In this document: positions 18,474-63,644 of the stretch, in pieces
Numbering within the stretch: position 1 is the first letter of the stretch
How the letters are laid out: each line of letters begins with the position of its first letter
NCBI RefSeq assembly: GCF_023856365.1
Contig: NC_064542.1
Location: 17,584,863-17,648,862, forward strand
Source: Brienomyrus brachyistius
Lineage: Eukaryota > Chordata > Actinopteri > Osteoglossiformes > Mormyridae
DNA length: 64,000 bases
Direction of reading: 5' to 3'
Translations under genes and position numbers: made by a program
The notes under the pieces: generated by a model
The model's database searches: none
What the model saw: only the letters and a program-made list of their open reading frames with translations
Told to the model about the DNA's origin: nothing

Positions 18474-19905
18474 TAGGGCTGGGTGATATGGCAGTAAAAC
18501 AATAATATTTTAAATCACTGATCAATATATTTCAATATTATTACATAAAAAAAAATTTAAAAAATCAGGACAGAAAGTCTGAGTGAATTATGGTTTAATT
18601 TATTCATGTCAACTGGATAACAAAAGTGCATCCCTGCCAAACATATCATCACATAAGCTGGGAGAATAACAATGGAACACTTAGAAAAAATATTAAACAA
18701 AATATGCCTGCAATGTAAACAAATATTTCAAGAATTTAACAATTAGATTATTCAGCTAAACACTTAAATTCAAAACAAGACATTAAATAACATTTTTTTC
18801 TGTGCTGAAAATTACAAATTGACTAAATGCCAGTAACTGGAAAAAAAAAAGTTACATTTACAGAGTTGAGGTATGGAATTAATTTTGTGTCAAAAGTATT
18901 AAACAAGATTTTGAAAAAACGCAAGCAAATTTAGTATCAGAACGAAAATTTACATTGCGAATATTAAAAAAAGAATAAAAACATTTTGTCTTCTCATTTT
19001 TGCTTCTGTCTTTTTACTTTTGTCTTTTAGCACTTGAATAGGTGGGCAGGTCTTAGAGGGGGGTGTACAACTCAAATATCTATTTGTCTACTGGAATTAT
19101 ACATAGCGTTATGTCCGGAGCCAGTTTTCAGCAGATAACGCTGTCATGTAATTGTATCTATGCAGTTCGATAATATATCAATCACTGTTTAGCTAACAAC
19201 ATAATTAACATAATTAACTCCAACACAGCTAGCAAATTCTATAGTAATTATGCAGAGATATGGCCAACTTGGACTATAGGACCTTAATGGTACATGCATT
19301 TGTCGTGCACGGGACCTTGGCAAGCAAGATGCAAGTCAGCAGGTGCAGCCCTTTTGTTTATGCTAATGTGCCATTAGTGTTAATAACAGCAGCGAATCTA
19401 ACAAAAAGCCATAGTGGTTCTAACAGAGCGGCTGCTCTACCCTGAAATCCTACAGCCGAAAAGTTTTTTGAAAATGCCGGATAAATGGCCGCAGATAACT
19501 GGTGATTTCATGTTCGTTAAGGATTACCTTTTTTAACAACTGTATAAAATAATTTTATTTTTATACAAAATCAACTCATGTGAAACAAAAAACGAACGTT
19601 TAAAGGGTTGCCAATTCTCACGCTTCTGGCATGACACTCAGGCTTTCAAACTCACGCTCACACTAGAAATCTTACGGCAAATGTATATTATTCCATTACA
19701 AACCTAAAATTGGTGACATCAAAAGTGTCAGACTTTTGTATATTTCTTAAATTTAAGAGTATTTCTTAAATGTACATAAAAGGGCATGCTACTCCTCCAA
19801 AAACCTGCAAAAAAGTAACTGCGATATAATTTCGTCACCGTCGAAAAAGTGAAAAATATCGTGATAATAATATGAGATTTGGGTCATATCGCCCAACACT
19901 AAGCA
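18474..19905. mobile_element. hAT-like element with TIRs tagggctgggtgatatgg
   Basis: Left end tagggctgggtgatatggc; right end gtcatatcgcccaacactaa is its approximate inverted copy. The interior is AT-rich with no long frame. The duplicated target is not clear. Confidence 0.5.
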
Positions 19906-20159
19906 CTCATGAAGGAATTCAGCTGCATGAAGGAACCTCCATGACCAAAATCAATCATCAGTACATCAAAACCAGGAGCGTTTCATTCCTACAATTATCA
20001 TATTCTTGCATTTCCAAGGCTAACTAGCTTATAGCATTGAAGTAGCATTTCAACAATTTATTCTAATGACCATCAATTTAAAAGCAGTAAAAACATAGTT
20101 TGGTAAACTATTGGTCTACTTCTTGGAAGAATAAGAATTAGATTAGTTAATTATTAGAA

Positions 20160-20400
20160 GATGAAGAAGAAACTTTACTGATCCTCATGGGGAAGGTATA
20201 ACAAGAATTTCCCCAACTTGAACTTTACAGGTGAGAGCAAGCTGGCCGCCAAGGGCAGCCGCCCATTACAACACCCAGGGAGCTGGGGGTCAAGAGCCTC
20301 GCTCAAGGGCAGGCAGATGTTCTGAGGCTGGGTTCAAACCAGCAACCTTCTAATCACAGGCACAGAGACTGAACCCCCTGAACTACATGCATGCTCATCT
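20160..20400. mobile_element. Fish SINE-like repeat
   Basis: Reads gaaactttactgatcctcat, then gctcaagggcaggcag and ggttcaaaccagcaacctt, like a common teleost repeat with a tRNA-like T-arm segment. Confidence 0.5.
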
Positions 20401-20477
20401 ACCACTAAAAAATTAATTGAAAAATTGCTTCTTCACCAAAGTTAGACCCAACAGCCTTCACAACTAGATGGCGGGGC

Positions 20478-20890
20478 TGTTGAAATGACAGCATTGTATT
20501 CCCCAGATAGCCTTGTCATCTACTTCCTTCATCTAAGACTAATGCCTCATACACTCACCAACCTGCACAATTTCTAGAAGTACTGGATGGATCAACTGGA
20601 AATGTGAAAAATTAATACATGTGTTTTTACCTGAATGCTTCGAGTCCTAGCTTTGAGAAGTAACTCAAACTTCACCTATTCATTTATTGCACATTACACC
20701 TACACTAAGAAATTCATACCAACCACTGACAAAAAAAATTCAGCAAACCGGAATGTACGTCTTAATGTCTATGTCTTTAAAGTATCATTTATATTACTCA
20801 TATTTATGTGTCTAAATATTTACATTATATTTATTTCTCATTTGCACTATGACTAACATTTTCTGTGACATAACAATAAATGTATCAGAC
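20478..20890 (+). repeat. Interspersed repeat, copy 2 of 3
   Basis: Shares tgacagcattgtattccccag, ctcaccaacctgcacaattt and tgtttttacctgaatgct with the copies at 2705-2890 and 63170-63340. Confidence 0.55.
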
Positions 20891-21589
20891 AGACTAATAA
20901 TATACACCAATTTTATATTTTCTGTTTCCATGGGCATCATGTATTTTAATATTTACATTGAACAGATGCGTTTGTCCAAAAAGACTTACAGGAGCACTGT
21001 AGACACTATACTACATGCCTTAGTTTAACACGTCCACAAAATACTAAATCAAGATCATGATCACAGTGCCTAAAATTACAAAACAAATAGTGGTTCAAAT
21101 CTGGACACAGTATTTTATAATGCGGGGCAATCGTTCTTCCTGACAGTATATAATGGGATTAGCTACAAATCAACAAGAACAGTATTCACGATATGATTTT
21201 TTTGTGATTTTTTATTTAACAGCTGCAGACAAATTTATTCAAAAATAAATCTTTGTTTATCTTCCTAAACTATGCAAAGTGTCCCCTTCTTAACAGTGCA
21301 AATGAAATTGAATAAAATACAGTTTTTAAAAAAATCCCAAAATTAAGTAAATAAAAAAAATCAAATAAATAAATAAAATAAATATATTAAAATAAATAAA
21401 AGGCTTGCATGTGCAGCTTTTTAGCGTGGTTTGCCCTTTTAATAATCTTCGCTCAGCTCACTGTGGTGCCGGCGGACATGCTGAAGCATGTTCATTGTGA
21501 TATTTGTGTATGTTATCAGTCTTTTACAATGCTTGCACACAGTTTTTGTCTTGTCTGTGCTTTTCTCACCATTTTCGCTTGTGAATACC

Positions 21590-21770
21590 GGAAAGCTAAA
21601 ATGCTGCCACACCGCCGATTTAAGATCGTGGGAGGAAACCAGAGCCCCCGGAAAAAACAGGGAGAGCGTGTGAACTCCACACAGAAAGGACCTGGTACCA
21701 AAGCCAGGACCTTATTACTGTGAGGCAGCAGCGCTAATCACTGTGCTATCGCGCTGCCCGGTGGTGCGTC
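21590..21770 (-). mobile_element. tRNA-derived SINE, diverged
   Basis: On the minus strand it reads gcacagtgattagcgctgct, gcctcacagtaa and tctgtgtggagttcacac, the usual fish SINE head, followed by a cctcccacgat segment. Confidence 0.6.
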
Positions 21771-22970
21771 CTCAAGTTCAAATTCGCTCACCATATTGTG
21801 TTCAGTTAAAACCAAAAACTGACATACGATGTGGATGTGAATACGCAGTGAAATCTGACGTCGAACTGACGTCGTGAAATCAAATGTAAGATTACACCAG
21901 TTTTTCTGTTAAAGTACTGTTAAGTACTCCAAAAGTAGCGATTAATTCTCCACATCAGCCGGTTTAACTCTTAGCTTTCACTTAGAGCATACCAATTGCT
22001 TGCCCACAAAACAAGGAATATTGACAAACAAGTGACTTCATCTTGGCTGCATCTAGGTTAATCACTCACCTTTTGAGACATATACTGTACTATGTCCAAG
22101 TATATAAAAAATCACAGTAATTCTAAGTCTAAATCTAAAGAAAATATTATTACAAACCTACCTCACACAATTTCCTCACATCTCCAAAAGAAGTGACACG
22201 ATTAAATTCCCCCACAATAAATTTCACCAAGTTCCCCACAATACATTTCATCAACCGGCTACCACCCTGCTATAGATAAAATTTTCTAAATGGGGAGGCT
22301 AGCGACCAAAAATCAGTATAACCTTTATTACAGAATATGTAGAAAATCATCTCGTGCCCCACAATTATAAAATGACTCAAACGTACAAAAATGCCCTGAA
22401 TATCAGTGTTTACAAGATGCCGATCAGTGTTTGCTCTCGACTGCCCTCTCCTGGTAATTGTAATTTTGATACTTTCTCTCCTTTCACTTGCAATTTGTGT
22501 GCGTTGAAGGTGTACATTATCTTCTAAATAATGTTTTTGTGAAGTGTAAAGATCAATCAAAGATCAAATAGGGTAAGTAGAGTAAATAATAACAGATTGA
22601 TCCTGTCCACAAGAATTAGCCTCTAATTATCTCATCATTGTCCTTGTCTAAGTGCCATTGCTTCAATTTTGGTGCAATTTGTCTAAATATTTGGATAGGG
22701 TCATAGCTTCTTCCATTCATAGTGCCTGCAAAGTCTAGCAAAAATCAGCCAAATAATTGTTGAGTTTTCATGCTGACAAGATGAAGTGTCTATGCTGACC
22801 TTCTCTTTATCACTATGCATTACTGCTTCAATTTTGGTGTGATTTGTCTCAAAATTTGATCAAGTCCAGACCTTCAACATCACAACATGCCTTCAAAGGT
22901 TGAAAAAGATCAATCAAATACTTTGAGTTACTGCGATAACAGGATTACATGGCTCAAACTACCATTCTAT
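21771..22970. other. klc2 5' intron, nothing recognised
   Basis: AT-rich and non-coding. No conserved exon, RNA gene or clear element end was seen. Confidence 0.4.
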
Positions 22971-23034
22971 TACTATGCAGTACTGTTTTATTTTTAGGGA
23001 AAACTGTCTAAAAAAAATGATCAATTTTGTCATT

Positions 23035-23230
23035 GGGGGCGGCATGGTGGTGCAGTGGTTAGCTCTGTTGCCTCACACCTCTGGGACCCAGGTTCGAGTC
23101 TCCGCCTGGGTCACATGTGTGCGGAGTTTGCATGTTCTCCCCATGTCATCGTGGGGTTTCCTCCGGGTACTCCGGTTTCCCCCCCACAGTCCAAAAACAT
23201 GCTGAGGCTAATTGGAGTTGCTAAATTGCC
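23035..23230 (+). mobile_element. tRNA-derived SINE
   Basis: The head ggtggtgcagtggttagctc (A-box-like) and ggttcgagtctccgcctggg (B box) are followed by gtgcggagtttgcatgttct and cctccgggtactccggtttc, classic fish SINE text. It runs directly into a minus-oriented tail repeat. Confidence 0.85.
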
Positions 23231-23393
23231 CGTAGGTGTGCATGTGTGAGTAGATGGTGTGTGAGTGTGCCCTGCGATGGGCTGGCCCCCCATCCTGGGT
23301 TGTTCCCTGCCTCGTGCCCATTGCTTCCGGGATAGGCTCCGGACCCCCCGTGACCCAGTAGGATAAGCGGTTTGGAAAATGGATGGATGAATT
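23231..23393 (-). mobile_element. SINE-type tail repeat (cttatcctactgggtcgc family)
   Basis: The minus strand reads catccattttccaaaccgc, ttatcctactgggtcacgg and cctatcccggaagcaatggg. Same family as 5573-5750 and 63490-63640, here fused to a tRNA-derived head. Confidence 0.8.
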
Positions 23394-25080
23394 TTGTCAT
23401 TATTACAATATGTTTGCAAAGTTTGAAAGAGATTCATAAAATACTTTTAGAGTTACCGTGTTCACAAGACCAGCATCCATATCATGTTTTTGTGAAACAG
23501 TAATACGATCCATTAAATACTTTTTGACTTATTACATTCACAAGGTCACATGTCACCCGCTTTCACCCTTCCCTTTGCTACCACTAAGAGGTGTTGTTTC
23601 AGTTTTGGGACGATCTCTCTCAGAATTTAATTACTTCCAAATCGGCACCCAAGAAATGCTTCTGCAAAGACTGAAAAAGATCTGTTAAATGGTTTTTGAT
23701 TTATCATCTTAACACAACTGATTCAATTCCTGGTACCTCCTTGTGATAAATACTACAACAGCTCATATGTGGTGGAACAGGGAAAGAAATGATACACAGG
23801 GCTCCGGCACTCCAGGACTAGGGTTTGACACCCCTGCCCTAGGAATTCCCGAGACTCCAGGAATACAATAAGCCACAGATTAAGAAATAGCAGCTCATTC
23901 TGCCATTACCCAGTTTCGGGAAACAATCTATGACTGAGAAATTTTTAAAAAACCTAGACCTATACAATGATGCAATCGCTCATGTTTGTGCCAAAGATTA
24001 TAAAACCATTAACCCGCAAAAACATGAGATATCATATTAAACTAGATTTTGGTCTAACAATCAACTAAAAAACAATGTTTGATCCAACATTGCCATATGA
24101 ATATCAGTTCTAAACCAACGTGGACATCCTGCCAGCTTTAAACTTCTAAACAGTTATGCAGACGCAGATTATAACACGTTATTTTGGATGCGCAGAAACG
24201 CTGTGTCTCTGCACAATTTCAGTACAAACAAATCTGGATTTTTTTTTAAAAAATCCTAACACCTTTCATGACATCTCAAGGGGATGGTGATTGTGCAACT
24301 GGGTTACAATCGGAGTGCGCAACCACACTCACCTAGACAAATGACTTACCTACCTGACCCTCCCCCTCCCATTTTCTCCTCCCTCCCTCCTTCCTCTCTT
24401 TTCTGTATTGACTGCAATGCAGCAACACGAAGCCACTCCGCAATTCCCCATCACAGGAGGTTCCCCCGTATGATACAGCAGATCTGTACAGTTGCGTCCA
24501 CTAATTCGATTTTTTCGCATCTTGGGTCACCGGATTTACGTTGTAATTTCAACATTAAAATCTTTAGTACTGAGAAAAATGACACGAACAGGTTAACACG
24601 GCGCATTGGCGATATTAAGCATCTCCTATTGAAAACATCAATTAATTTATGTATTTGAATGTAACAACTAATGCGTAACCGCTACTAAAAAGGAATCACT
24701 TAGTACCTTGATCTAATTAAAAAGCCATGTAATTATGAACGCTTCCAGGCCGAGATTCCTTATCTGAAAGGAGCAACACAGACATGTCTGCGGCATGTGT
24801 ACATGACATTACCTTGTAATACCGCATTCATCGCTTACCCTCAGATGGCAACATTATATTCACACATGTGCAAATTAAAAGAGAACAATCGCAACATTAA
24901 AAGCTATAAATGAGGCTGAGTTATACTGGAGACAGGTGCCCTTGGCGATGTGCATCTGTACCCAAATTATCAACACCGCAATCAGTCCGCGTAATGTCAT
25001 CTAATGTATCACACCACTGGCTTCTATAGATAAATAAATATAGAAGCTAATTAATAAATGCATATATAACTCTACGCAAT
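23394..25080. other. klc2 5' intron, no clear gene
   Basis: Non-coding, with scattered AT-rich repeat debris. The 124-codon plus-strand frame at 24284 is low complexity. Confidence 0.4.
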
Positions 25081-25112
25081 GATACACGAATATAAAGGGC
25101 ATGGTTTCTCAC

Positions 25113-25570
25113 CGTGTCTCCGGATGTGCAATGTTAGCAGTAGCTGTTTGTTAGACGCTCCTTCGTTCGGGACTCTTATACCTCCCCGGACTCGCACGTT
25201 TCTCTTTGTTTATGTGACGCCTTAACTGCTTTCAAAAAATACGCATCACAAAGGATTACAGCTGTACAGCGGAACGGCGTTGGAGAGCGGGCGTCTTTTC
25301 GGCCCCTCGGCCATGGACTGCGGTTATACTCAATGAACAGCAGCGATGGGGATTGCGCGGATCTCCGCTCCGCTACTTTCCATCCCCGCTCATTCACCGC
25401 CGGGCTGCGCCGTAATCCCTCTGACCGTCTGCACTCATGCAGCCGGATGTCCACCGATGACAGCCGGAAGCTGGAAAGGACTGCTTGTGGGTCTTTTTTT
25501 CCCAGAATTCAATACATTCAAACTAAATTACATCATCGGCACGCATTACTAGCCGGCGCCGTTTGCTCCG
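25113..25570 (-). promoter_or_regulatory. klc2: CpG-rich promoter and first exon candidate for klc2
   Basis: A dense CpG segment (for example gcggaacggcgttggagagc and gccgggctgcgccgtaatcc) stands out from AT-rich flanks. On the minus strand it is followed by a good donor, gagacacg|gtgagaaac, ending at 25113. This could be the klc2 5'UTR exon that splices to 17514. Inferred from position. Confidence 0.55.
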
Positions 25571-25599
25571 TGTGTTGTCAGGTGCTTCGGCTATTTTGA

Positions 25600-27474
25600 G
25601 AGTACAGTTGTGGATAAATATTAGGAGGTTGCGGGAAGTGGCTCCTAATTCTGAGCAATACTGAGTCGCTATAGCCACCGAAAGTCAGGCAGGAGTACAC
25701 GGAAAGCAGAGTGTGCATGTGACGTGATACTTTCTTCAAGCAGTCTTGCGGCAAAAAAATATTCCATTCTAAACCTAAAATTAGCTATATCAGAAGCATT
25801 GGGGTAGTTTGGAAACCCTACAGAGTATTTACAAAATAATAAAACTGTTACATTTACATATATGTGTCTGCAGTCTGGATTTCAAAATCTCACTGCAGCC
25901 AGCTCAACAGTTGTTAACCCTTGGAAAGAAGAGTGCGTCAGTCTACGTGACATCATTGTGTTTGTGGTATTAAAATTTTGAGCATTTGAATGTGCTCAAA
26001 ATGCAAAATACAGCTTTATTTCTTTGAGATACAGTATACTGGGATTTCAGATACGGGGCTAGTTCCAGTTTACGTTGAGCGGATTTTAAGCAAACTTTGG
26101 GCTGGAGATTTTTGCTGGACCTAGCAACACTGCGCTCCACTGACCCGTGACACGGAGCCTTAAGTGCGGCAATAACACGTGTCCGATTTGTTTCGGTCAT
26201 CCCATTACAGACATCCATAAAAGTACTCTTTAAATAAGAACAAATGACACTTACAAATAAAGATTGTTTATTAAAATAAAAACAACCTTGACAGATTTCC
26301 ACTTTCCACTCAAAACAGCGATTGGCAACTATACGCATGTAAGACAGAACTACAAAAAACACAATGTAAAAAATGTAACTAATAACAGGCGCACTTATTC
26401 AACGATATATATACAAGCATTATTTAAAGAAAAAAGGCAACACGGCTGAATGATGCGGGAGAAACAACAGAATGTGAGGAATACAATTGCCGCACATCTA
26501 CAAATGTAAATGTATCCTCCTCGCAAATTTAGTTTTCCAGAATATTTAAACTGAAGTGGGACCCAAGACAATATTCAAGGGTTCAGTAATCGTCTGTTAG
26601 ATCCAAAGTAAATGAGACCTATGTTTTGGAGTATGGGCAGAAAAACTCACTAACCAAATACTCATGCAGTCATATGGTTTATCATTGACCATAACTCTAG
26701 GCAGCTTGCTGAGCAGCAAGTATTAAATTTAAAATGTAAGCTTTTACTAAATTTATTCCACATCTCTGCCTGAAGCCACTTACATATTAAGGCTTGTATT
26801 TATTATAAAACAAATTACCCCAAATTACCATGAAGCTCTGAGATGAGCAAATACAATTTTATCCCAATTTTCAGCAGCTTATCCTGATCAGGGTCGCTGG
26901 GGGGTTGGGGTGTGAAGTTTATCGCAGGCAGAGAAGGGGTGTTGTATTTATTGTCTTAGAGGTGGTTAATATCTGGATTTAACTTTACCACAGAGAATAG
27001 GCCACCACGTAATGACATCAACTTTTGAAAAACAGAAAATTATCTTTTCATTATTATAGCATGTTCAGTGCTGTCATTCCATTACCCAGAATTCTACTGT
27101 GTTATGGGTTTTTTTTTTTTGGGGGGGGGGGGGGGGGCTTCCTGTGAGTATAAGGCCTCAGGCAGAGTGTTTCATTCATTGAGTATGGGTATGCCTGGTT
27201 AACCAAAACAACCCACCCTCCCTAACTCAGGAGAGAAGCACAGCTTGATGTCACTGAAAAATGACATCACCAAAATCACCAAAATTTAATCCTACCCAAG
27301 CTGTGTCATGCAGCAACATCCCGCTATGTTAGAATCTACTCCACTGCACACAGCTGCATCAAACTCTGTGCCAGCTGCTTTTGGTGACCTTTTTTTTTTA
27401 TCATGCTGCTTCCTTGGACAGTGGTGGACAAGGCTATGGCAGCATTGATATACTTCCTCTTATTTGGCACATGC

Positions 27475-27516
<42 letters not shown>

Positions 27517-29198
27517 TACACAGTGTTGAAGCTCATTTGGTGCCTTTCTGCAGTTACAGAAGAATACTGATCTTAAGTCATTCAATATAACCTCTCATTA
27601 TAGCACAAACATATGGAAATGCTACTATTTAAGTGTTCTGCTCCACCTCATCTTACAAAGGATTGGTAGTTATGGCTAGTTTTTTTTTTTTTTTTTTTTT
27701 TGGTTTGCATGGAACATAATGTCATGATGCAGAGGTTAAAAAAAGCTGTCCCATCCCCAGAACTCAACAGCTAGAGCCTTCAACTGAAGCAAAGCGATCT
27801 GAAGTTCTCAAAGATGAGTTCTATTCAGGAAATGAACAGATGAGAATATGGAGTGATGAGAAGAGACTATCGCTCCAGTCATTCAACACATTTTCTTTTT
27901 ACGATTTGACCGGATCTATTTCAGATCCAGGCCAGAGTGACTTTAGCCAGAGTGACTTTAGCTAAATTACTCTCATCTTAGTTGTTGTCGTCGTCGTCGT
28001 CACTTCACTCAATGCTTTTTATGTTCCACTAAGATCTCATAGGTTCCCTCTTTGCTCATAAAGATCCTTTATCTACTCCATGTTTGACCTGATTCATTAA
28101 GAACTGCGGTGTCTGCTGCTCCTGGTTCTAAGTGACCTAAGTGTGGTTCTAAGTGTGATCCCCAATGACTCAAAGACAGAAATTAAAAATTTCTTGAAAA
28201 CTATTTGCAGACCTGTATAAAATCTTAATATTTAACTCAGCTAAATGAAATAAACTGGTGCTTGCTAAAACCCATACTGACTGCTGTGGTACCTTTAAAT
28301 ATAATACTAAACTCAATGTCTAATTTGTTTATAAATGGTAAATGGGTGAAACTGTATGCATGCTGTGAGACTTTACAGGTCACAGTGGTCTTCGCTAAAC
28401 TGTTCATTACAATGGGAATATATATTTAGATTTTAAAACTCTCTTTATCTCTTCATCTCTGCCATAAAAGTGGTACTCCACTAAACACTTTCACCAGAAA
28501 TAACCAAAACACACACATACACCCACACACCACCCAAGAAACACTGTTTCACAAACCCTTTTATGCAAAGTTGTAGCATCTTTCAAAAATGGGCGTCATC
28601 CTCAGAAACATTCAGCTTTTAGTTGGTAAGCACCTTTGTTTTCCCAGCACTGACTGGTGTTAATGGTATGTCTTTGGCTGGGGGGGGGGCAACCTTTTCC
28701 TTTCTCACTCCAAGGAGTTTTAGTGCTACTGCCAGTCTACCAATCAGCAGACAGCATCTTGAATCCTGGAGTTTAACTTTGACGCTTGTGCAGTCTTCCG
28801 TACGATGCCTTTTTTCGGCCGCTGATTATTCTTATGCCATCCAAAGAATTATCTGCTCAGTAATTCAGGGAGATCCAGTGACTCAAGAATTAAAAAATGG
28901 CAAAATGCTAAATCCAGGAGGATCTTTCTTCCTATAATACTGGAAAAACAGCATTATTACACTTTGTGCTTCAGACACACCACATTACCGGTGAAACAGT
29001 CCCTCCAGCTTGCATTATTTACAAATGCCACACTTCTGTTCTCCATTCTCATTTAGAGTAACAAAAACAAAATACCCGCCAACAAAGCAATAAAGGAGAG
29101 TCCTGCCCTCCTGGGTTGATACTGATTGGCTAGTGTGGGCTACAGAGCTCTCAGAAAGAGAGGGGCGTGGGCCAATGACACACTTTGGGAGGCGGACC
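25600..29198 (-). other. pacs1 3'UTR and klc2-pacs1 intergenic DNA
   Basis: No coding exon. Minus-strand AATAAA hexamers occur near 26946, 26795, 26749 and 26265, so the pacs1 transcript may end anywhere in this range. Also contains a poly-G run (27121-27137), a CA repeat (27478-27512) and a poly-T run (27681-27702). Confidence 0.4.
27478..27512. repeat. (CA)n microsatellite
   Basis: About 34 bp of CA dinucleotides. Confidence 0.95.
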
Positions 29199-61146
<31,948 letters not shown>

Positions 61147-61528
61147 ACTTGGAGGTAAGACACTTCAAACGGAGTGTCTCTGATCCAGCAACGACGCCAG
61201 TTGAAAATGCTATATATCCCCTAAATCGCCAGACCGATACTGACATTCAGGAGCGCCGGTCGACTCCCTTTTCCAGCTGGAAAAGCTGCTGTTTTCTTTC
61301 GCTTTCCGAGTGCCCGCTGCTCACAAAGCCCCCGGAGCAACCCTGCTTTTCCGACTTGGTCTGAAATGTTTATCGAAGCAGGAAGCGGAAATTTCTGCGC
61401 TGGGCTGTACAGCGGCTGTCGAGCTGCGGCTCTCAAAAGGCAGAAGAAAGAGAGAGACAGGCGCTTAAAGAGCGAAAGAAAGAAAGCAAGGCGGCCAGGC
61501 GATGGGGGAGGGGCACCGCAACAAATAT

Positions 61529-61531
61529 AAC

Positions 61532-61563
<32 letters not shown>

Positions 61564-61590
61564 CAACAACAACAACAATAATAATCGTTA
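61529..61590. repeat. (AAT)n/(AAC)n microsatellite
   Basis: About 60 bp of AAT then AAC triplets upstream of pacs1. Confidence 0.95.
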
Positions 61591-61599
61591 TTATTGTCG

Positions 61600-63160
61600 C
61601 CACTGTTATAGCTGCAGTAACTTTTATGACTTTTATATTAATGGATATAGTTCTATTGACGTAAACTCACATGGTTGATTACAACTGATGACATGCATGT
61701 TTTTTAATGATGTTTTCCCCCTAGGTGTGACGCGGAGAAAAGCCATCTGTTTTCACGTTCTAGCTTAATTTTCGGTCCAGTATTGGAGCAAAAAGATAGG
61801 GTAAGTGTGGACATTTCGATTCATGGGAGACAAAAAAAAATCAGAAAGCAACCAGCTGCCAAATAACAGCTAGCGTATATTATGTATGGTACATTGAATG
61901 GTAATTCAGTTTCTGTATTAAAAAGTGTAAAAATGCATGTTAAAATGACAAACGAAAGTTGAACAAATGGAACGACATTCAGGTTAAAGCAATCTGATCA
62001 CCAGTCAGTTATGAACCTAAATTTCCTACCGCTGTATGTTTAGTATGTGCCTAAAAACGTTTATTGCGCTATTCATATTAATTTTGTCAGCATACGTGAA
62101 GTTTGCTGGCATTGCTGGGTATATTTACATTTATGGCTGCTCGATTACACATTTAACATCATACATATATTTCCAATGCATTTCTAAAAATGAAAACATT
62201 CTTTTTATAACACGCAGACACAGTGCAGAATTTGAGACAGGTCAGCTCAATACTTGGCAGAATGCCGACCCTTTTTAAAATAATAATTCAAAATCTTATT
62301 AGTTATACGATCTGTGAAAAGGGACTCAAATAGATGAGGAGAGAAAAGAAGGGAATGAGTTACATATCCAGCAGACAACCTGAGTCATTTTCCTCATCAC
62401 CATGAAAATCAGACATAGCCTAAGGACCAGCCCTTTTATCGCCAAGAAGTCTAATTTCAGAGATTGATCTCACCTTCATCGCGTCACACGACCTTGGAGA
62501 CAATGCATTTTTACTGTCAGTTTTACACGTTGGCGTATCTGACCCAGAGAGACAGAGCTGTGATAGAAATTTAAAAAACATTATAATTGTTAAATATTCA
62601 ACTCGACTCGTCGAATTTATTTTAGATAATCCGATACCAACCAGACGATGATCAGGCTTGTTATGAATCGTTACTTTGCAGAGTAAGATGTGAGTGTCTG
62701 TTGGGTATATAAAATACACGACCAAGTAATTTATGTAAGTAAGGAACACTTTACTTACGGCGACTGCTGTCAATATTGCATTCATATAACAACTTTAACA
62801 ACTATTTATTGCATAGAACAGAAGTGGGACAGAACGGCTCTTAAATGCGTGAATCAGTAGCAGTCATTTTAATTTTTATTAATTAGCTTTTTCACTTTAC
62901 GTAGTCATATTACATGCCCTGCTTACCAGTATTTATAGTTGGTGAATTACAATTTTATTATACTTTATTTTTCTAGCTATTGGTTTTCTATACCCATTAA
63001 AGTCTTTAAAAAGCCACTTGCTTCTTTCTACTTGGAGGATGCCCTTTATTATCTATATGAACAAATCAGAATCATTTGTTTCAGAATTACAGTCATTGAT
63101 TTATTGCCAAGTACCAATAATTTACTTTAGGGTGTTATGCAGAACAATTAAGGACAATCA
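61600..63160. other. pacs1 upstream flank, nothing recognised
   Basis: AT-rich, with no coding text or element ends identified. Confidence 0.4.
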
Positions 63161-63169
63161 ACATGAACT

Positions 63170-63340
63170 ATATTTGGTGCTGTCGGAAACAAGAGCATTA
63201 AATTCCCTGGACAGCCCTGTCATTTGGTCTGGCCATGTAAGCCGTACTCGTCCCACACTCACCAACTTGTACAATTTCTGTAAGTGCTGCAAGAATCACC
63301 TGGAAATGTAAAAGTTAATAAATGTGTTTTTACCTGAATG
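63170..63340 (+). repeat. Interspersed repeat, copy 3 of 3
   Basis: Shares ctcaccaacttgtacaattt and tgtttttacctgaatgct with the copy at 20478-20890. Confidence 0.5.
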
Positions 63341-63489
63341 CTGTGAATCCTTGTTCTCATGTATGTCTGAAAGTAGACTTCATTTATATCATATTCCACT
63401 TATATGGCAATTTGCAGGATCTTCCCTTACCAGTTAGGTGGTTTCTTTGTGTATGTTTTAATTTCCATGTTTAATGTCCATCATTTATA

Positions 63490-63640
63490 TTATCCATCCA
63501 TCCATTTTCCAAACTGCTTATCCTACTGGGTCGCTGGGGGTCCAGAGCCTATCCCGGAAGCAATGGGCACGAGGCAGGGAACAACCCAGGATAGGGGGCC
63601 AGCCCATCACAGAGCACACTCACACACCATTCACTCACAT
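63490..63640 (+). mobile_element. SINE-type tail repeat (cttatcctactgggtcgc family)
   Basis: Reads catccattttccaaactgct, cctactgggtcgctgggggt and cctatcccggaagcaatggg, a close copy of 5573-5750. Confidence 0.8.
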
Positions 63641-63644
63641 CATT

